From Rugamonas brunnea (GTDB lineage: Bacteria; Pseudomonadota; Gammaproteobacteria; Burkholderiales; Burkholderiaceae_D), in NCBI RefSeq assembly GCF_014042345.1, contig NZ_JACEZT010000005.1, forward strand, positions 124,001-188,000: a stretch of DNA of 64,000 nucleotides, given 5' to 3'. How positions within the stretch are numbered: position 1 is the stretch's first letter; each line of letters starts with the position of its first letter. This document shows, piece after piece, positions 51,778 to 61,408 of this stretch. Below the pieces are notes generated by a model, which worked only from the letters and a program-made list of their open reading frames with translations, did no database searches and was not told the DNA's origin. A program made the position numbers and the translations under genes.

Positions 51778-53859
51778 ATGAGTAGCCCGAGCACCACCGG
51801 TATCACACTGAAAACCCGCCGCCCCGTGGTGGCCGAAGTCGTCGAGCTGATCTCGTCGATGCGCTTCGCCATCGCGCTGCTGACCCTGATCGCCATCGCC
51901 GCCATGATCGGCACGGTGATGAAGCAGAACGAACCTATGCCCAACTATGTGAACCAGTTCGGCCCGTTCTGGTTCGACGTGTTCGACAAGCTCAGCCTGT
52001 ACTCCGTCTATTCGGCCTGGTGGTTCCTCACCATCATGGGTTTCCTGGTCGTGTCCACCTCGCTGTGCATCGTGCGCAATACGCCCAAGATGCTGCGCGA
52101 CATGCGCAGCTGGCGTGAGCACGTGCGCGAGCAATCGCTGCACAACTTCCACCACAAGCACCAGTGGCAGACGCCGCTGGCGCGCCAGGCGCTGGCCCAG
52201 CAGACCATGGACCGCCTGCACGACGCCGGCTACCGCAGCAAGGCCGTGGAAAAGGACGGCGCCACGCTGGTGACGGCCAAGAAGGGCGCGGCCAACAAGT
52301 TCGGCTACATCTTCGCCCACTCGGCCATCGTCATCATCTGCATCGGCGGCCTGCTCGACTCGGACATGCCGATCCGGCTGCAGGAATGGTTCCTGGGCAA
52401 GAAGCCGTTCGCCGGCAACGGCGTGATCGCCGAGATTCCCAAGCAACACCGCCTAGGCCTGGGCAACCCCACCTTCCGCGGCAACACCATGATCCCCGAA
52501 GGTTCTGCCAGCGACGCGGCCATCATCCCGCGCGCCGACGGCGTGCTGATCCAGGACTTGCCGTTCACCATCCAGCTGAAGAAATTCCACATCGAGTTCT
52601 ACACCACGGGCATGCCCAAGCTGTTCGCCAGCGACGTGGTGATCCGCGACCATGACACGGGCCAGACCTTCCCGGCCACCATCGAAGTGAACAAGCCGCT
52701 GATCTACAAGGGCCTGGCCGTGTACCAGTCCAGCTTCGAGGATGGCGGCAGCAAGCTGCAACTGACGGGCTATCCGATGGCCGGCGGCAGCCAGCAAACC
52801 TTCAAAATCAATGGCGAAGTGGGCGCCAGCACGGCCATGGGCGACGCCTACACGGTGGAATGGTCGGGTTTCCGTCCATTCAACGTGGAAAACCTGGCCA
52901 GCAACGACACGCGCGCCGTCACCAAGGGCCAGAGCTTCAACGAGCAGTTCGCCAAGGACCTGGACAAGCACCTCGGTTCGGCCGCCAAGAACGCCAACAA
53001 CAAGGACTTGAAGAACGTGGGCCCGAGTGTGCAGTACAAGCTGCGCGACAAGACCGGCCAGGCGCGTGAATACCAGAACTACATGCAGCCGGTGACGGTC
53101 GACGGCGCCACCGTGTTCCTGGCCGGCATGCGCGTGAACCCGGGCGACCCGTTCAGCTACCTGCGCATTCCGGCCGACGACGCCCACAGCGTGACGGAAT
53201 GGATGCGGCTGCGGGCCGCCATCCACAATCCGGCCCTGCGCACGGCGGCGGCCCAGCGTTACGCCCAGCACGCCATGCCGACCGGCACCGACGCGCTGCG
53301 CGCCCAGTTGCAGCAGTCGGCCGAGCGCAGCATGGCCATCTTCGCCGGCGATGACAAGCAAGCCGGTTTCGTCGCCATTTCCCGTTTCCTGGAGAAAGTG
53401 CCCCAGGCCGAGCAGGAAAAGGCTGCCGACATCTTCATGAAGATCCTTAACGGCGCCCTGTGGGACTTGTGGCAGGTGGCGCGCGCCCAGGATGGTGTGG
53501 CGCCGGCCCCGGCCGACGAAGCCCATGGCCGCTTCCTGCAACTGGCCACCAACGCGCTGTCCGACAGCTTCTTCTACGGCGCGCCCGTCTACCTGCAGCT
53601 CGATGACTTCACGGAAGTGAAAGCCTCCGTGTTCCAGGTCACGCGCTCGCCGGGCAAGGCCGTCGTCTACTTCGGCTGCCTGCTGCTGGTGCTGGGCGTG
53701 TTCGCCATGTTCTACATCCGCGAGCGCCGGGTCTGGGTCTGGATCAAGGAGGCGGGCGGTGGCACGGATGCCGTGATGGCCATGAGCACCCAACGCAAGA
53801 CACTCGACTTCGAACACGAATTCACGAGCCTGAAAGAAAAACTGCCGCAATCGGCGTAA
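51778..53859 (+). CDS. resB: Cytochrome c biogenesis protein ResB/Ccs1 (System II)
   Basis: 693 aa. Works with CcsB/CcsA to carry haem across the membrane and attach it to apocytochromes. TM segments near residues 23-43 and 72-95 and a third near 180-195 (FAHSAIVIICIGGLLD), a large periplasmic part, and a last TM near 632-652 (AVVYFGCLLLVLGVFAMFYI). VYSAWWFLTIMGFLVVSTSLCI is typical of the family. The ATG at 51778 begins the conserved part; an in-frame codon at 51733 lies in the preceding terminator. The ccsB gene follows after 25 nt. Confidence 0.94.
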   Translation: MSSPSTTGITLKTRRPVVAEVVELISSMRFAIALLTLIAIAAMIGTVMKQNEPMPNYVNQFGPFWFDVFDKLSLYSVYSAWWFLTIMGFLVVSTSLCIVRNTPKMLRDMRSWREHVREQSLHNFHHKHQWQTPLARQALAQQTMDRLHDAGYRSKAVEKDGATLVTAKKGAANKFGYIFAHSAIVIICIGGLLDSDMPIRLQEWFLGKKPFAGNGVIAEIPKQHRLGLGNPTFRGNTMIPEGSASDAAIIPRADGVLIQDLPFTIQLKKFHIEFYTTGMPKLFASDVVIRDHDTGQTFPATIEVNKPLIYKGLAVYQSSFEDGGSKLQLTGYPMAGGSQQTFKINGEVGASTAMGDAYTVEWSGFRPFNVENLASNDTRAVTKGQSFNEQFAKDLDKHLGSAAKNANNKDLKNVGPSVQYKLRDKTGQAREYQNYMQPVTVDGATVFLAGMRVNPGDPFSYLRIPADDAHSVTEWMRLRAAIHNPALRTAAAQRYAQHAMPTGTDALRAQLQQSAERSMAIFAGDDKQAGFVAISRFLEKVPQAEQEKAADIFMKILNGALWDLWQVARAQDGVAPAPADEAHGRFLQLATNALSDSFFYGAPVYLQLDDFTEVKASVFQVTRSPGKAVVYFGCLLLVLGVFAMFYIRERRVWVWIKEAGGGTDAVMAMSTQRKTLDFEHEFTSLKEKLPQSA

Positions 53860-53884
53860 GCTGTCAAAAAAGCTGGAGATAGAA

Positions 53885-55042
53885 ATGGAATTGTCGCAAA
53901 GCACCACCCCCACCTACACCCAGGCGCCTGGCTACTTCAAGCGCCTCGGCCTGCTCGACTGGCTGTTCGCGGCCGGCCTGCTGGCCGCCGCCCTGTACGC
54001 GCTGAACCGCTTCGGCAACTACATGGATGTTTATGAAAAAGGCATCCTGCTGGGGGCCGTGCCAACGTTCGCGGCGCTGGGCTGGCACTGGAAGCCGGTG
54101 CGCTGGCTGATGCCGCTGGTGGCCTTGCTGGCGCTGTGGGCCATTTCGCTCTACGGCGGCGAACTGGACATGGGCACCAAGAAGTTCCTGCTGCGCAACA
54201 TGCTGTCGAGCCAGTCCGCCATCCTGTGGATGAGCGTGATGTTCTTCCTGTCCACCTTGTTCTACGGCATAGGCCTGGCCACGCGCTCGGCCACCGGCGC
54301 CACCATCGGCTCCAAGCTGTGCTGGACGGCCGTCGTGCTGGGCCTGACCGGCCTGATGGTGCGCTGGTACGAGTCCTACCTGATCGGCACCGACGTCGGC
54401 CACATCCCCGTGTCCAACCTGTACGAAGTGTTCATCCTGTTCTCGCTGATCACGGCCATGTTCTACCTGTACTTCGAGCAGCGTTACGCGACGCGCCAGA
54501 TGGGCGCCTTCGTGCTGCTGGTGATCTCGGCCGCCATCGGTTTCCTGCTGTGGTACACGGTCAGCCGCGACGCCTCCGACATCCAGCCGCTGGTGCCGGC
54601 CCTGCAAAGCTGGTGGATGAAGATCCACGTGCCGGCCAACTTCATTGGCTACGGCAACTTCGCGCTGGCGGCCATGGTGGCGGCCGCCTACCTGCTCAAG
54701 AGCTCGGGCAAGCTGGTGGACCGCCTGCCGTCGCTGGAAGTGCTGGACGATGTGATGTACAAGGCCATCTCGGCCGGTTTTGCCTTCTTCACCATCGCCA
54801 CCATCCTGGGCGCGCTGTGGGCGGCCGAGGCCTGGGGCGGCTACTGGTCGTGGGACCCGAAGGAAACCTGGGCCCTGATCGTCTGGCTCAACTACGCGGC
54901 CTGGCTGCACATGCGCTTGATGACGGGCTTGCGCGGCCGCGCCGCCGCCTGGTGGGCGCTGACGGGCCTGATCGTCACCACTTTCGCCTTCCTGGGGGTG
55001 AATATGTTCCTGTCCGGTCTGCACTCCTACGGCAAGCTCTAA
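53885..55042 (+). CDS. ccsB: Cytochrome c biogenesis protein CcsB (CcsA family, haem handling)
   Basis: 385 aa polytopic membrane protein of the haem-handling family. The tryptophan-rich WWD motif is intact: WGGYWSWDPKETWALI near residue 318, with conserved His residues in MKIHVPANFIGYGNFALA and in AAWLHMRLM. About eight TM helices. GGAG precedes the ATG at 53885. Together with ResB it forms the cytochrome c synthetase of System II, typical of betaproteobacteria. Confidence 0.96.
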   Translation: MELSQSTTPTYTQAPGYFKRLGLLDWLFAAGLLAAALYALNRFGNYMDVYEKGILLGAVPTFAALGWHWKPVRWLMPLVALLALWAISLYGGELDMGTKKFLLRNMLSSQSAILWMSVMFFLSTLFYGIGLATRSATGATIGSKLCWTAVVLGLTGLMVRWYESYLIGTDVGHIPVSNLYEVFILFSLITAMFYLYFEQRYATRQMGAFVLLVISAAIGFLLWYTVSRDASDIQPLVPALQSWWMKIHVPANFIGYGNFALAAMVAAAYLLKSSGKLVDRLPSLEVLDDVMYKAISAGFAFFTIATILGALWAAEAWGGYWSWDPKETWALIVWLNYAAWLHMRLMTGLRGRAAAWWALTGLIVTTFAFLGVNMFLSGLHSYGKL

Positions 55043-55134
55043 GCCAGGCCTAAGCACGGGCAACGACGGAATGGTGTAAGGTTTGCGCTTGGTGGACAGA
55101 CCAAGCCTCACCCCCGCACCTTTCTGGAGTTGCC

Positions 55135-56112
55135 ATGCTGATCAAACGTTCCCCCAACGGCCTCGATGTGCCGTTCTCCTCCGAAATCACGCCGCGCGCC
55201 GTGTTCGAGTCGCGCCGTCATTTCATGAAACAGCTGGCGGCCGGCACCCTCGGCAGCGCCGCCTTGCTGGAACTGGCCAGCCGTGAAGCGTTCGCCCAGG
55301 GCGTCAACCCCAAGCTGGCCGGCGCCCGCAATCCCGCGTATTCGGCCATGGACAAGCCCACGGCCTACAAGGACGCCACCAGTTACAACAATTTCTACGA
55401 ATTCGGCACCGACAAGTCGGACCCGGCCCAGTACGCCCACACGCTCAAGCCCCGGCCCTGGACCGTCACCATCGACGGCGAAGTGAAGAAACCGCTCACG
55501 CTGGACCTGGATGCGCTGCTCAAGCTGGCGCCCATCGAGGAGCGCGTGTACCGGCTGCGCTGCGTGGAAGGGTGGTCGATGGTGATCCCATGGATGGGCT
55601 ACTCGTTCTCCGAGATCATCAAGAAGGTCGAGCCGACCGGCAACGCCAAATACGTGGAATTCACCTCGCTGGCCGACAAGAAGCAGATGCCGGGCGTGGG
55701 CAGCCGTGTGCTCGAGTGGCCATACGTGGAAGGCTTGCGGCTGGACGAGGCGCGCCACCCGCTGGCGCTGCTGACGCTGGGCATGTATGGCGAAACCTTG
55801 CCCAACCAGAACGGTGCGCCCGTGCGCATCGTGGTGCCGTGGAAATATGGCTTCAAGTCGGCCAAGTCCATCGTGCGCATCCGCTTCGTCAAGGACCAGC
55901 CGCGCACGGCGTGGAACGTGGCCGCGCCGCAGGAATACGGCTTCTACTCCAACGTGAACCCGGAAGTGGACCACCCGCGCTGGTCGCAGGCCAGCGAGCG
56001 CCGCATCGGCGAGGACAGCTTCTTCACGCGCAAACGCAAGACCCTGATGTTCAACGGCTATAACGACGTGGCCTCGCTGTACACGGGCATGGACCTGAGA
56101 AAGTACTTCTGA
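55135..56112 (+). CDS. msrP: MsrP, periplasmic methionine sulfoxide reductase catalytic subunit
   Basis: 325 aa molybdopterin enzyme. It repairs oxidised methionines in periplasmic proteins with electrons from MsrQ. A Tat signal is present ([21 protein letters not shown]). The Mo-ligand Cys is in [18 protein letters not shown], and the C-terminal part has [19 protein letters not shown], as in YedY. The ATG at 55135 is preceded by GGAG. The gene is followed by msrQ after 1 nt. Confidence 0.97.
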   Translation: MLIKRSPNGLDVPFSSEITPRAVFESRRHFMKQLAAGTLGSAALLELASREAFAQGVNPKLAGARNPAYSAMDKPTAYKDATSYNNFYEFGTDKSDPAQYAHTLKPRPWTVTIDGEVKKPLTLDLDALLKLAPIEERVYRLRCVEGWSMVIPWMGYSFSEIIKKVEPTGNAKYVEFTSLADKKQMPGVGSRVLEWPYVEGLRLDEARHPLALLTLGMYGETLPNQNGAPVRIVVPWKYGFKSAKSIVRIRFVKDQPRTAWNVAAPQEYGFYSNVNPEVDHPRWSQASERRIGEDSFFTRKRKTLMFNGYNDVASLYTGMDLRKYF

Positions 56113-56113
56113 C

Positions 56114-56782
56114 ATGGACTTCCACCCCAACCCCCGCCAGCTCGGCTGGATCAAGGGCGCCATCTTCGCGCTGGCGCTGCTGCCCTTCGTGCGCATGGTG
56201 GTCCTGACGGTGACCGGGCAACTGGTTGAACCGCTGGAATTCATCACGCGCGGCACCGGCGACTGGACGCTGTACTTCCTGTGCATCACGCTGGCCGTCA
56301 CGCCGCTGCGCAAGCTGAGCAAGTGGAACTGGCTGATCAAGCTGCGCCGCATGCTGGGGCTGTATGTGTTCTTCTACGCGGCGCTGCACTTCACCACCTT
56401 CCTGTGGTTCGACCATTTCTTCGACGTGCAGGAAATGTGGAAGGACGTGCTCAAGCGGCCCTTCATCACGGTCGGCTTCGCGGCCTTCGTGCTGCTGGTG
56501 CCGCTGGCCGTGACCAGCACCAACGCCATGGTGCGCCGCCTGGGCGGCAAGCGCTGGCAGTGGCTGCACCGGCTCGTGTACATCGTGGCGCCGCTGGGCA
56601 TCTTGCACTTCTGGTGGATGAAGGCGGGCAAGCACAACTTCACGCAGCCCATCATCTTCGGCGTGATCGTGGCGGTGTTGCTCGGGGTGCGGTTGCTGTG
56701 GCGCCAACGGCAGGCGCGTGCGCAGCAGGCCTGTTCGTGCAGCATGCCGGCAGCCCAACGGACCGGCTCAGCGCGGGGATAG
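56114..56782 (+). CDS. msrQ: MsrQ, haem-binding membrane subunit of the MsrPQ system
   Basis: 222 aa, six TM helices of the ferric-reductase-like family. Passes electrons from the quinone pool or flavin reductase to MsrP. It is recognised from GDWTLYFLCITLAVTPLRKL, RRMLGLYVFFYAALHFTTFL (haem His) and WQWLHRLVYIVAPLGILHFWW (haem His pair). The C-terminal 25 residues are Cys/Gln/Ala-rich (RQAQQACSCSMPA-like region) and not typical. Starts 1 nt after msrP and so is co-translated. Confidence 0.95.
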   Translation: MDFHPNPRQLGWIKGAIFALALLPFVRMVVLTVTGQLVEPLEFITRGTGDWTLYFLCITLAVTPLRKLSKWNWLIKLRRMLGLYVFFYAALHFTTFLWFDHFFDVQEMWKDVLKRPFITVGFAAFVLLVPLAVTSTNAMVRRLGGKRWQWLHRLVYIVAPLGILHFWWMKAGKHNFTQPIIFGVIVAVLLGVRLLWRQRQARAQQACSCSMPAAQRTGSARG

Positions 56783-56788
56783 GGAGGG

Positions 56789-56816
56789 GCGGGCCGCCGC
56801 CTGTGCGACGGCCCGC
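56789..56816. terminator. Hairpin between convergent msrQ and lysA
   Basis: GCGGGCCG (56789-56796) and CGGCCCGC (56809-56816), a perfect 8-bp stem with a 12-nt loop between two convergent stop codons. No T-tract on either side, so a weak or Rho-assisted end is more likely. Confidence 0.45.
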
Positions 56817-56830
56817 AGTGCAGCGGCAGC

Positions 56831-58108
56831 TTACTTGATGACCGATTCCAGCGCGTACAGCTCGGCTGGCGTCTCGCGGCGGCGCACCAGGTGGCACACG
56901 TCGCCATCGACGATCACTTCGGCCGCGCGGCCACGGGTGTTGTAGTTGGACGCCATCGTCAGGCCGTAGGCGCCGGCCTGCATCATGGCCAGCAGGTCGC
57001 CCTGTTCCACCGCCAGCGCGCGGTCGCGCGCCAGCCAGTCGCCCGATTCGCAGATCGGGCCCACCACGTCATAGGTCTGGGCCGGCTTGCTGCCGGGCGC
57101 CACGGCCTGCATGTCCATCCACGCCTGGTACAGGGCCGGGCGCATCATGTCGTTCATGGCCGCGTCGACCACGCAGAAGTTCTTTTCCTCGCCGTGCTTG
57201 AGGAATTCCACCTTGGTCAGCAGCACGCCCGTGTTGCCCACGATGGAGCGGCCCGGCTCGAAGATCACCTTGATCGGTGCACCGTTGTGGCGCGCAGCGC
57301 GCCAGGCATCCACTTTCGCGAACAAGCGGCCCAGGTAGTCGGCCACGGCCACCGGCGGCGCTTCGCCCGCCTCGCCGTAATTGATGCCGATGCCGCCGCC
57401 GATGTCGAGGTGGTGCAGCACGATGCCTTCCGCGCCCAGCGTGTCGATCAGTTCGATCAGGCGGTCCAGCGCTTCCAGCAGCGGCGCGTCGTCCAGCAAT
57501 TGCGAGCCGATGTGGCAGTCGATGCCCGTCACTTCCAGGTGCGGAAGCTGGGCCGCCGTGCGGTAGGTGGCCAGCGCGTCGTCGAAGGCCACGCCGAACT
57601 TGTTGGCTTTCAGGCCGGTGGCGATGTAGGGGTGGGTCTTGGGGTCGACGTTGGGGTTCACGCGCAGCGAGATGCGGGCGCGCTTGCCCATGCTGCCGGC
57701 CACCTCGTTCAGGCGGTGCAGCTCGGGGATCGATTCCACGTTGAAGCACAGGATGTCATGGTCGAGCGCCAGCCGCATTTCGTCCACGGTCTTGCCCACG
57801 CCCGAGAAGATCACCTTGCGCGGGTCGCCGCCGGCGGCGACCACGCGCAGCAGTTCGCCGCCCGACACGATGTCGAAACCGGCGCCCTGGCGCGCCAGCA
57901 GGTCCAGGATGGCCAGGTTGGAATTGGCCTTCATGGCGTAGCACACCAGCGCATCGCGGCCGCGGCAGGCGTCGGCGTAGGCGGCGAAGTTGGCCAGCAG
58001 GGCGGCCTTGGAATAGACGTAGGTCGGGGTGCCGAACTGTTCGGCGACGGCGCTCAGCGAGACGCCTTCGGCGTGCAGCACGCCGTTATGGTAAGCAAAT
58101 TGCGACAT
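56831..58108 (-). CDS. lysA: Diaminopimelate decarboxylase
   Basis: 425 aa, normal length. PLP enzyme that makes L-lysine from meso-diaminopimelate. The PLP lysine is in VCYAMKANSNLAIL, the phosphate-binding glycines in LDIGGGIGINYGE, and HIGSQLLD and EPGRSIVGNTGVLLTKVEF are typical. The ATG at 58108 starts MSQFAYHNGVLHAEGVSL, the family N-terminus. It begins 3 nt after the lptM stop, so the two form an operon. Confidence 0.97.
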   Translation of the reverse strand: MSQFAYHNGVLHAEGVSLSAVAEQFGTPTYVYSKAALLANFAAYADACRGRDALVCYAMKANSNLAILDLLARQGAGFDIVSGGELLRVVAAGGDPRKVIFSGVGKTVDEMRLALDHDILCFNVESIPELHRLNEVAGSMGKRARISLRVNPNVDPKTHPYIATGLKANKFGVAFDDALATYRTAAQLPHLEVTGIDCHIGSQLLDDAPLLEALDRLIELIDTLGAEGIVLHHLDIGGGIGINYGEAGEAPPVAVADYLGRLFAKVDAWRAARHNGAPIKVIFEPGRSIVGNTGVLLTKVEFLKHGEEKNFCVVDAAMNDMMRPALYQAWMDMQAVAPGSKPAQTYDVVGPICESGDWLARDRALAVEQGDLLAMMQAGAYGLTMASNYNTRGRAAEVIVDGDVCHLVRRRETPAELYALESVIK

Positions 58109-58111
58109 GGA

Positions 58112-58306
58112 TTAGTGGTCGATAGCAGGGGTGGTGGGGGCCGGTGCGGCGGGTGCCTGGCCGTTGCTGGTGGCGGGCTTGGCGGGGGCCTTGGGCAGGT
58201 ACAGCGGGCCGGGTTGGCCGCAGGCGCTCAGCAAGACGGACAGGCACAGGATGGTGCCGAAAACACGGGGAATGCGCGCGACGGAGGACTTCACGATTAA
58301 AATCAT
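58112..58306 (-). CDS. lptM: LptM (YifL)-like small lipoprotein
   Basis: 64 aa. A signal peptide with a lipobox LSAC (LCLSVLLSACGQ) and the family signature CGQPGPLYLP right after the lipidated Cys, then a short Pro/Ala-rich tail. LptM helps assembly of the LPS transporter LptD in E. coli, and its gene commonly precedes lysA or dapF. The ATG at 58306 is used; a GTG at 58294 is an alternative. It ends 3 nt before lysA. Small and easily missed, but the context is convincing. Confidence 0.85.
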   Translation of the reverse strand: MILIVKSSVARIPRVFGTILCLSVLLSACGQPGPLYLPKAPAKPATSNGQAPAAPAPTTPAIDH

Positions 58307-58335
58307 GGTTTGACTAGAGAATATGGGAGTGTAGC

Positions 58336-58677
58336 ATGGGCGAATCGGAATTCCTGGCGCAGGCGGAAAGCGCATTGAGCGCGATCGAGGCGGCGCTGGA
58401 CCGCTTGAACGACGAGGACATGCTCGACGTCGAGTGCAGCCGCAGCGGCAACGTGCTTGAAATCGAGTTCATCAACAACGGTTCCAAGATCATCGTCAAC
58501 AGCCAGGCCGCCATGCAGGAACTGTGGGTGGCTGCCCGCGCCGGCGGTTTCCACTACCGCCAGCGCGACGGCCAGTGGCGCAACACGCGCGACGACTCGG
58601 AACTGTACGCGTCGCTGTCGGAGCTGGTGACCGCCCAGTCCGGCTCCCCGGTCGTCATCTCGCCGGACGCGGACTGA
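58336..58677 (+). CDS. cyaY: CyaY, frataxin-like iron protein
   Basis: 113 aa, normal length. Bacterial frataxin that binds iron and tunes Fe-S cluster assembly by IscS. Typical features are an acidic N-terminal helix (EALDRLNDEDMLDVECSRSG-like segment, residues about 19-37), the sheet IEFINNGSKIIVNSQAAMQELWVAA and the C-terminal YRQRDGQWRNTRDDSELYASL. GGGAG precedes the ATG. Divergent from lptM-lysA with 29 bp between the starts. Confidence 0.96.
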   Translation: MGESEFLAQAESALSAIEAALDRLNDEDMLDVECSRSGNVLEIEFINNGSKIIVNSQAAMQELWVAARAGGFHYRQRDGQWRNTRDDSELYASLSELVTAQSGSPVVISPDAD

Positions 58678-58693
58678 ACGGAATCGAGCGGAC

Positions 58694-58710
58694 CGCCCCG
58701 CGCCGGGGCG
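58694..58710. terminator. Short GC hairpin between convergent cyaY and mrcA
   Basis: CGCCCCG (58694-58700) and CGGGGCG (58704-58710) form a 7-bp stem in the 37-bp gap between two convergent stops. No T-tract; weak evidence for termination. Confidence 0.4.
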
Positions 58711-58714
58711 CCCG

Positions 58715-61060
58715 TCAGAACAGCTCGTTCTTGACGGTGTCCCTGGCCTTTTCCTCGGCCGGCGTGCCGTGGCCCGGACCGTCCAGGTTGTGCACGCCGG
58801 TGCCGGGCGGATTTTCCGCGTAATAGTATTCGTCGCCCACTAGCATCATGCCCTCGGGCACGGCCCGTTCCTCGATCGGGATGCTCTTCAAGGCCTTCTG
58901 CATGTAGCCTATCCAGATCGGCAGCGCCAGGCCGCCGCCGGTCTCCTTGTTGCCCAGGTTCTTGGGCTGGTCGTAACCGATCCACGCGATGCCCACCAGC
59001 TTGGGCTGGTAGCCGGCGAACCAGGCGTCGATCGAATCGTTGGTGGTGCCCGTCTTGCCCGCGATGTCGGGGCGCTTGAGCACCAGCGCCTTGGTGGCCG
59101 TGCCGTAGCGCACCACGTCCTTGAGCATGGAATCCATCAGGAAGGCGTTGCGCTCGTCGATCACGCGGTTCTTCTCGTCGCCGGCCAGGTCGGGCGAGGC
59201 CTGCGACAGCACCTTGCCGTCCGCGTCCGTCACCTTGGCGATCAGGTAGGGGCTGACCTTGTAGCCGCCGTTGGCGAACACGGCGTAGGCGCCCGCCATC
59301 TGCAGCGGCGTCACGTTGCCGGCGCCCAGCGCCAGGGTCAGGTAGGGCGGGTTCTTGTCGGCGTCGAAGCCAAAGCGGGTGCTGTACTCCTGGCCGTACT
59401 TGGCGCCGATCTTGTGCAGGATGCGGATCGAGATCATGTTCTTGGACTTGGTCAAGCCCTTGCGCATGGTCATCGGCCCTTCATACTTGTTGTCGTAGTT
59501 CTTGGGTTCCCACGCCTGGCCGCCCGTCTGGCCGGCGTCGAACGAGATCGGCGCATCGTTGATGATGGTGGCCGGCGACAGGCCGCGCTCCAGCGAGGCC
59601 GAGTAGATGAAGGGCTTGAACGAGGAGCCGGGCTGGCGCCAGGCCTGGGTCACGTGGTTGAACTTGTTGCGGTTGTAATCGAAGCCGCCCACCATGGACT
59701 TGATGGCGCCATCCTGGGTGCTGGCCGAAATGAAGGCCGATTCGATTTCCGGCATCTGCGTCACTTGCCAGTCCTTGCCTTCCTGCATCACGCGGATCAC
59801 GGCGCCACGGCGGATGCGCTTGTTGGGCGCGGCCTTGTCCGACAGCCACGAGCGGCCCATCTCCAGGCCCGCGCCCGTGATCGTGATTTCCTCGCCCGAG
59901 GCGGTGACGGCCGTGATCTTCTGCGGCGAGGCCTGCAGCACCATGGCGGCCACGATGTCGTCGCTGTCGGGGTGGTCGGCCAGCTCGGTCTCGATGGCGT
60001 CGTCGGCCTCCTCCTTGTTGCCGGGGATGTCGATATAGGCTTCCGGGCCACGGTAGGCGTGGCGCTTCTCGTAATCCATCACGCCGCGGCGCAGGGCCAG
60101 GTAGGCTGCGTCCTGGTCGGCCTTGGTGATGGTGGTGAACACGTTCAGGCCGCGCGTGTAGGTGTCTTCCTTGAACTGTTCATAGACCAGCTGGCGCGCC
60201 ATCTCGGCCACGTACTCGGCGTGCACGCCGAACTCGCTGCTGTCGGTCTTGACCTTGAGCTGCTCGGCCTTGGCTTGCTCGAACTGCTTGTCCGTGATGT
60301 AGCCCAGCTCGTGCATGCGCTGCAGGATGTACTGCTGGCGCGCGCGCGCCCGTTTCGGGTTGACGACGGGGTTGTAGGCCGATGGCGCCTTGGGCAGGCC
60401 GGCCAGCATGGCCGCCTCGGCCACGCTGATGTCCTTCAGGTTCTTGCCGAAATAGATCTGGGCCGCCGACGAGAAGCCGTAGGCGCGCTGGCCCAGGTAG
60501 ATCTGGTTCATATAGACCTCGAGGATCTGGTCCTTGCTGAGGTTCTGTTCGATCTTCCATGCCAGCAGCGCCTCGTAGGCCTTGCGCTTGAGTGTCTGCT
60601 CGCTCGACAGGAAGAAGTTGCGCGCCACCTGCTGGGTGATGGTGGAGGCGCCCTGGCGCGCGCCGCCCGTCAGGTTGTGCACGGCCGCGCGCACGATGCC
60701 CATGTAGTCGATGCCGCCGTGCTCATAGAAGCGGTCGTCCTCGATGGCCAGCACGGCCTTCTTCATCACGTCCGGGATGTCCTTGAAGCGCACCAGGTTG
60801 CGGCGCTCCTCGCCGAATTCGCCGATCAGCACATTGTCGGCCGAGAAGATGCGCAGCGGCATCTTCGGCCGGTAGTCGGTCAGCGTGTCCAGTTCCGGCA
60901 GGTTGGGGTAGGCCAGCGCCAGGCCCAGCACGACCAGCAGCACGGCGCCCACGCCCAGGCCCACCATGGTGATGGCGGCCATCATGAAGAAACGTCGGGG
61001 TTGGCCGCCTTTGCCGGCGGGCGGGGTGGCGGTGGGGGGCGTGGTCGGGGTGGAAGTCAT
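58715..61060 (-). CDS. mrcA: Penicillin-binding protein 1A (class A, bifunctional)
   Basis: 781 aa. Cytoplasmic tail, one TM helix (about residues 24-50), a glycosyltransferase domain (catalytic Glu in AIEDDRFYEHGGID, GASTITQQVARN), an OB-like insert and a transpeptidase domain with the three motifs GSSFKPF (SxxK), SKN and KTGTT. Makes and cross-links peptidoglycan. I chose the ATG at 61060, which leaves a short Thr/Pro-rich cytoplasmic tail; upstream in-frame codons lie in the shared promoter region. Divergent from pilM, a conserved pairing in proteobacteria. Confidence 0.96.
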   Translation of the reverse strand: MTSTPTTPPTATPPAGKGGQPRRFFMMAAITMVGLGVGAVLLVVLGLALAYPNLPELDTLTDYRPKMPLRIFSADNVLIGEFGEERRNLVRFKDIPDVMKKAVLAIEDDRFYEHGGIDYMGIVRAAVHNLTGGARQGASTITQQVARNFFLSSEQTLKRKAYEALLAWKIEQNLSKDQILEVYMNQIYLGQRAYGFSSAAQIYFGKNLKDISVAEAAMLAGLPKAPSAYNPVVNPKRARARQQYILQRMHELGYITDKQFEQAKAEQLKVKTDSSEFGVHAEYVAEMARQLVYEQFKEDTYTRGLNVFTTITKADQDAAYLALRRGVMDYEKRHAYRGPEAYIDIPGNKEEADDAIETELADHPDSDDIVAAMVLQASPQKITAVTASGEEITITGAGLEMGRSWLSDKAAPNKRIRRGAVIRVMQEGKDWQVTQMPEIESAFISASTQDGAIKSMVGGFDYNRNKFNHVTQAWRQPGSSFKPFIYSASLERGLSPATIINDAPISFDAGQTGGQAWEPKNYDNKYEGPMTMRKGLTKSKNMISIRILHKIGAKYGQEYSTRFGFDADKNPPYLTLALGAGNVTPLQMAGAYAVFANGGYKVSPYLIAKVTDADGKVLSQASPDLAGDEKNRVIDERNAFLMDSMLKDVVRYGTATKALVLKRPDIAGKTGTTNDSIDAWFAGYQPKLVGIAWIGYDQPKNLGNKETGGGLALPIWIGYMQKALKSIPIEERAVPEGMMLVGDEYYYAENPPGTGVHNLDGPGHGTPAEEKARDTVKNELF

Positions 61061-61408
61061 GCGTGCGATCGCTTTCGGTATCAGGTGCGGGCCATTATAA
61101 GCGAGCGGCAGGGGGCGCGGCGCGATGCTGGCACGGCACAGGAAATTTCCATGTGAACAACAAAACAACTTAGTTATTCAGGGTGCCACAGAGTGCCGCG
61201 CGAGTGTGGCGCAAGGGGCACACACGGGTAATTGTGCACAATAGAAATACCTTTACACTTATATTGCCAGCATTTAATGTACCAACTTATGTTCGCAGTC
61301 TAAACGCTGGTTTTACAACGAGTTCCCTATGCAAACAGTTCCAGTGCACGTCAGGCAGCACAGCCGCGGCGTCGGCCGTGCTGCCATCCATGACCGCGGG
61401 GGGCGGCG
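61061..61408. other. mrcA-pilM divergent intergenic region
   Basis: 348 bp without a gene. Contains a perfect 12-bp palindrome ATTGTGCACAAT (61231-61242), candidate pil promoters at 61252-61292 and a GC-rich leader before pilM. The mrcA side shows no clear consensus promoter. It is AT-rich in the middle (61230-61330), as promoters are. Confidence 0.6.
61264..61292 (+). promoter_or_regulatory. Candidate pilMNOP promoter
   Basis: TTGCCA (61264-61269), a 17-nt spacer and TTATGT (61287-61292). An overlapping alternative is TTTACA (61252-61257), 17 nt and TAATGT (61275-61280). Both lie about 120 to 150 nt upstream of pilM. Confidence 0.45.
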
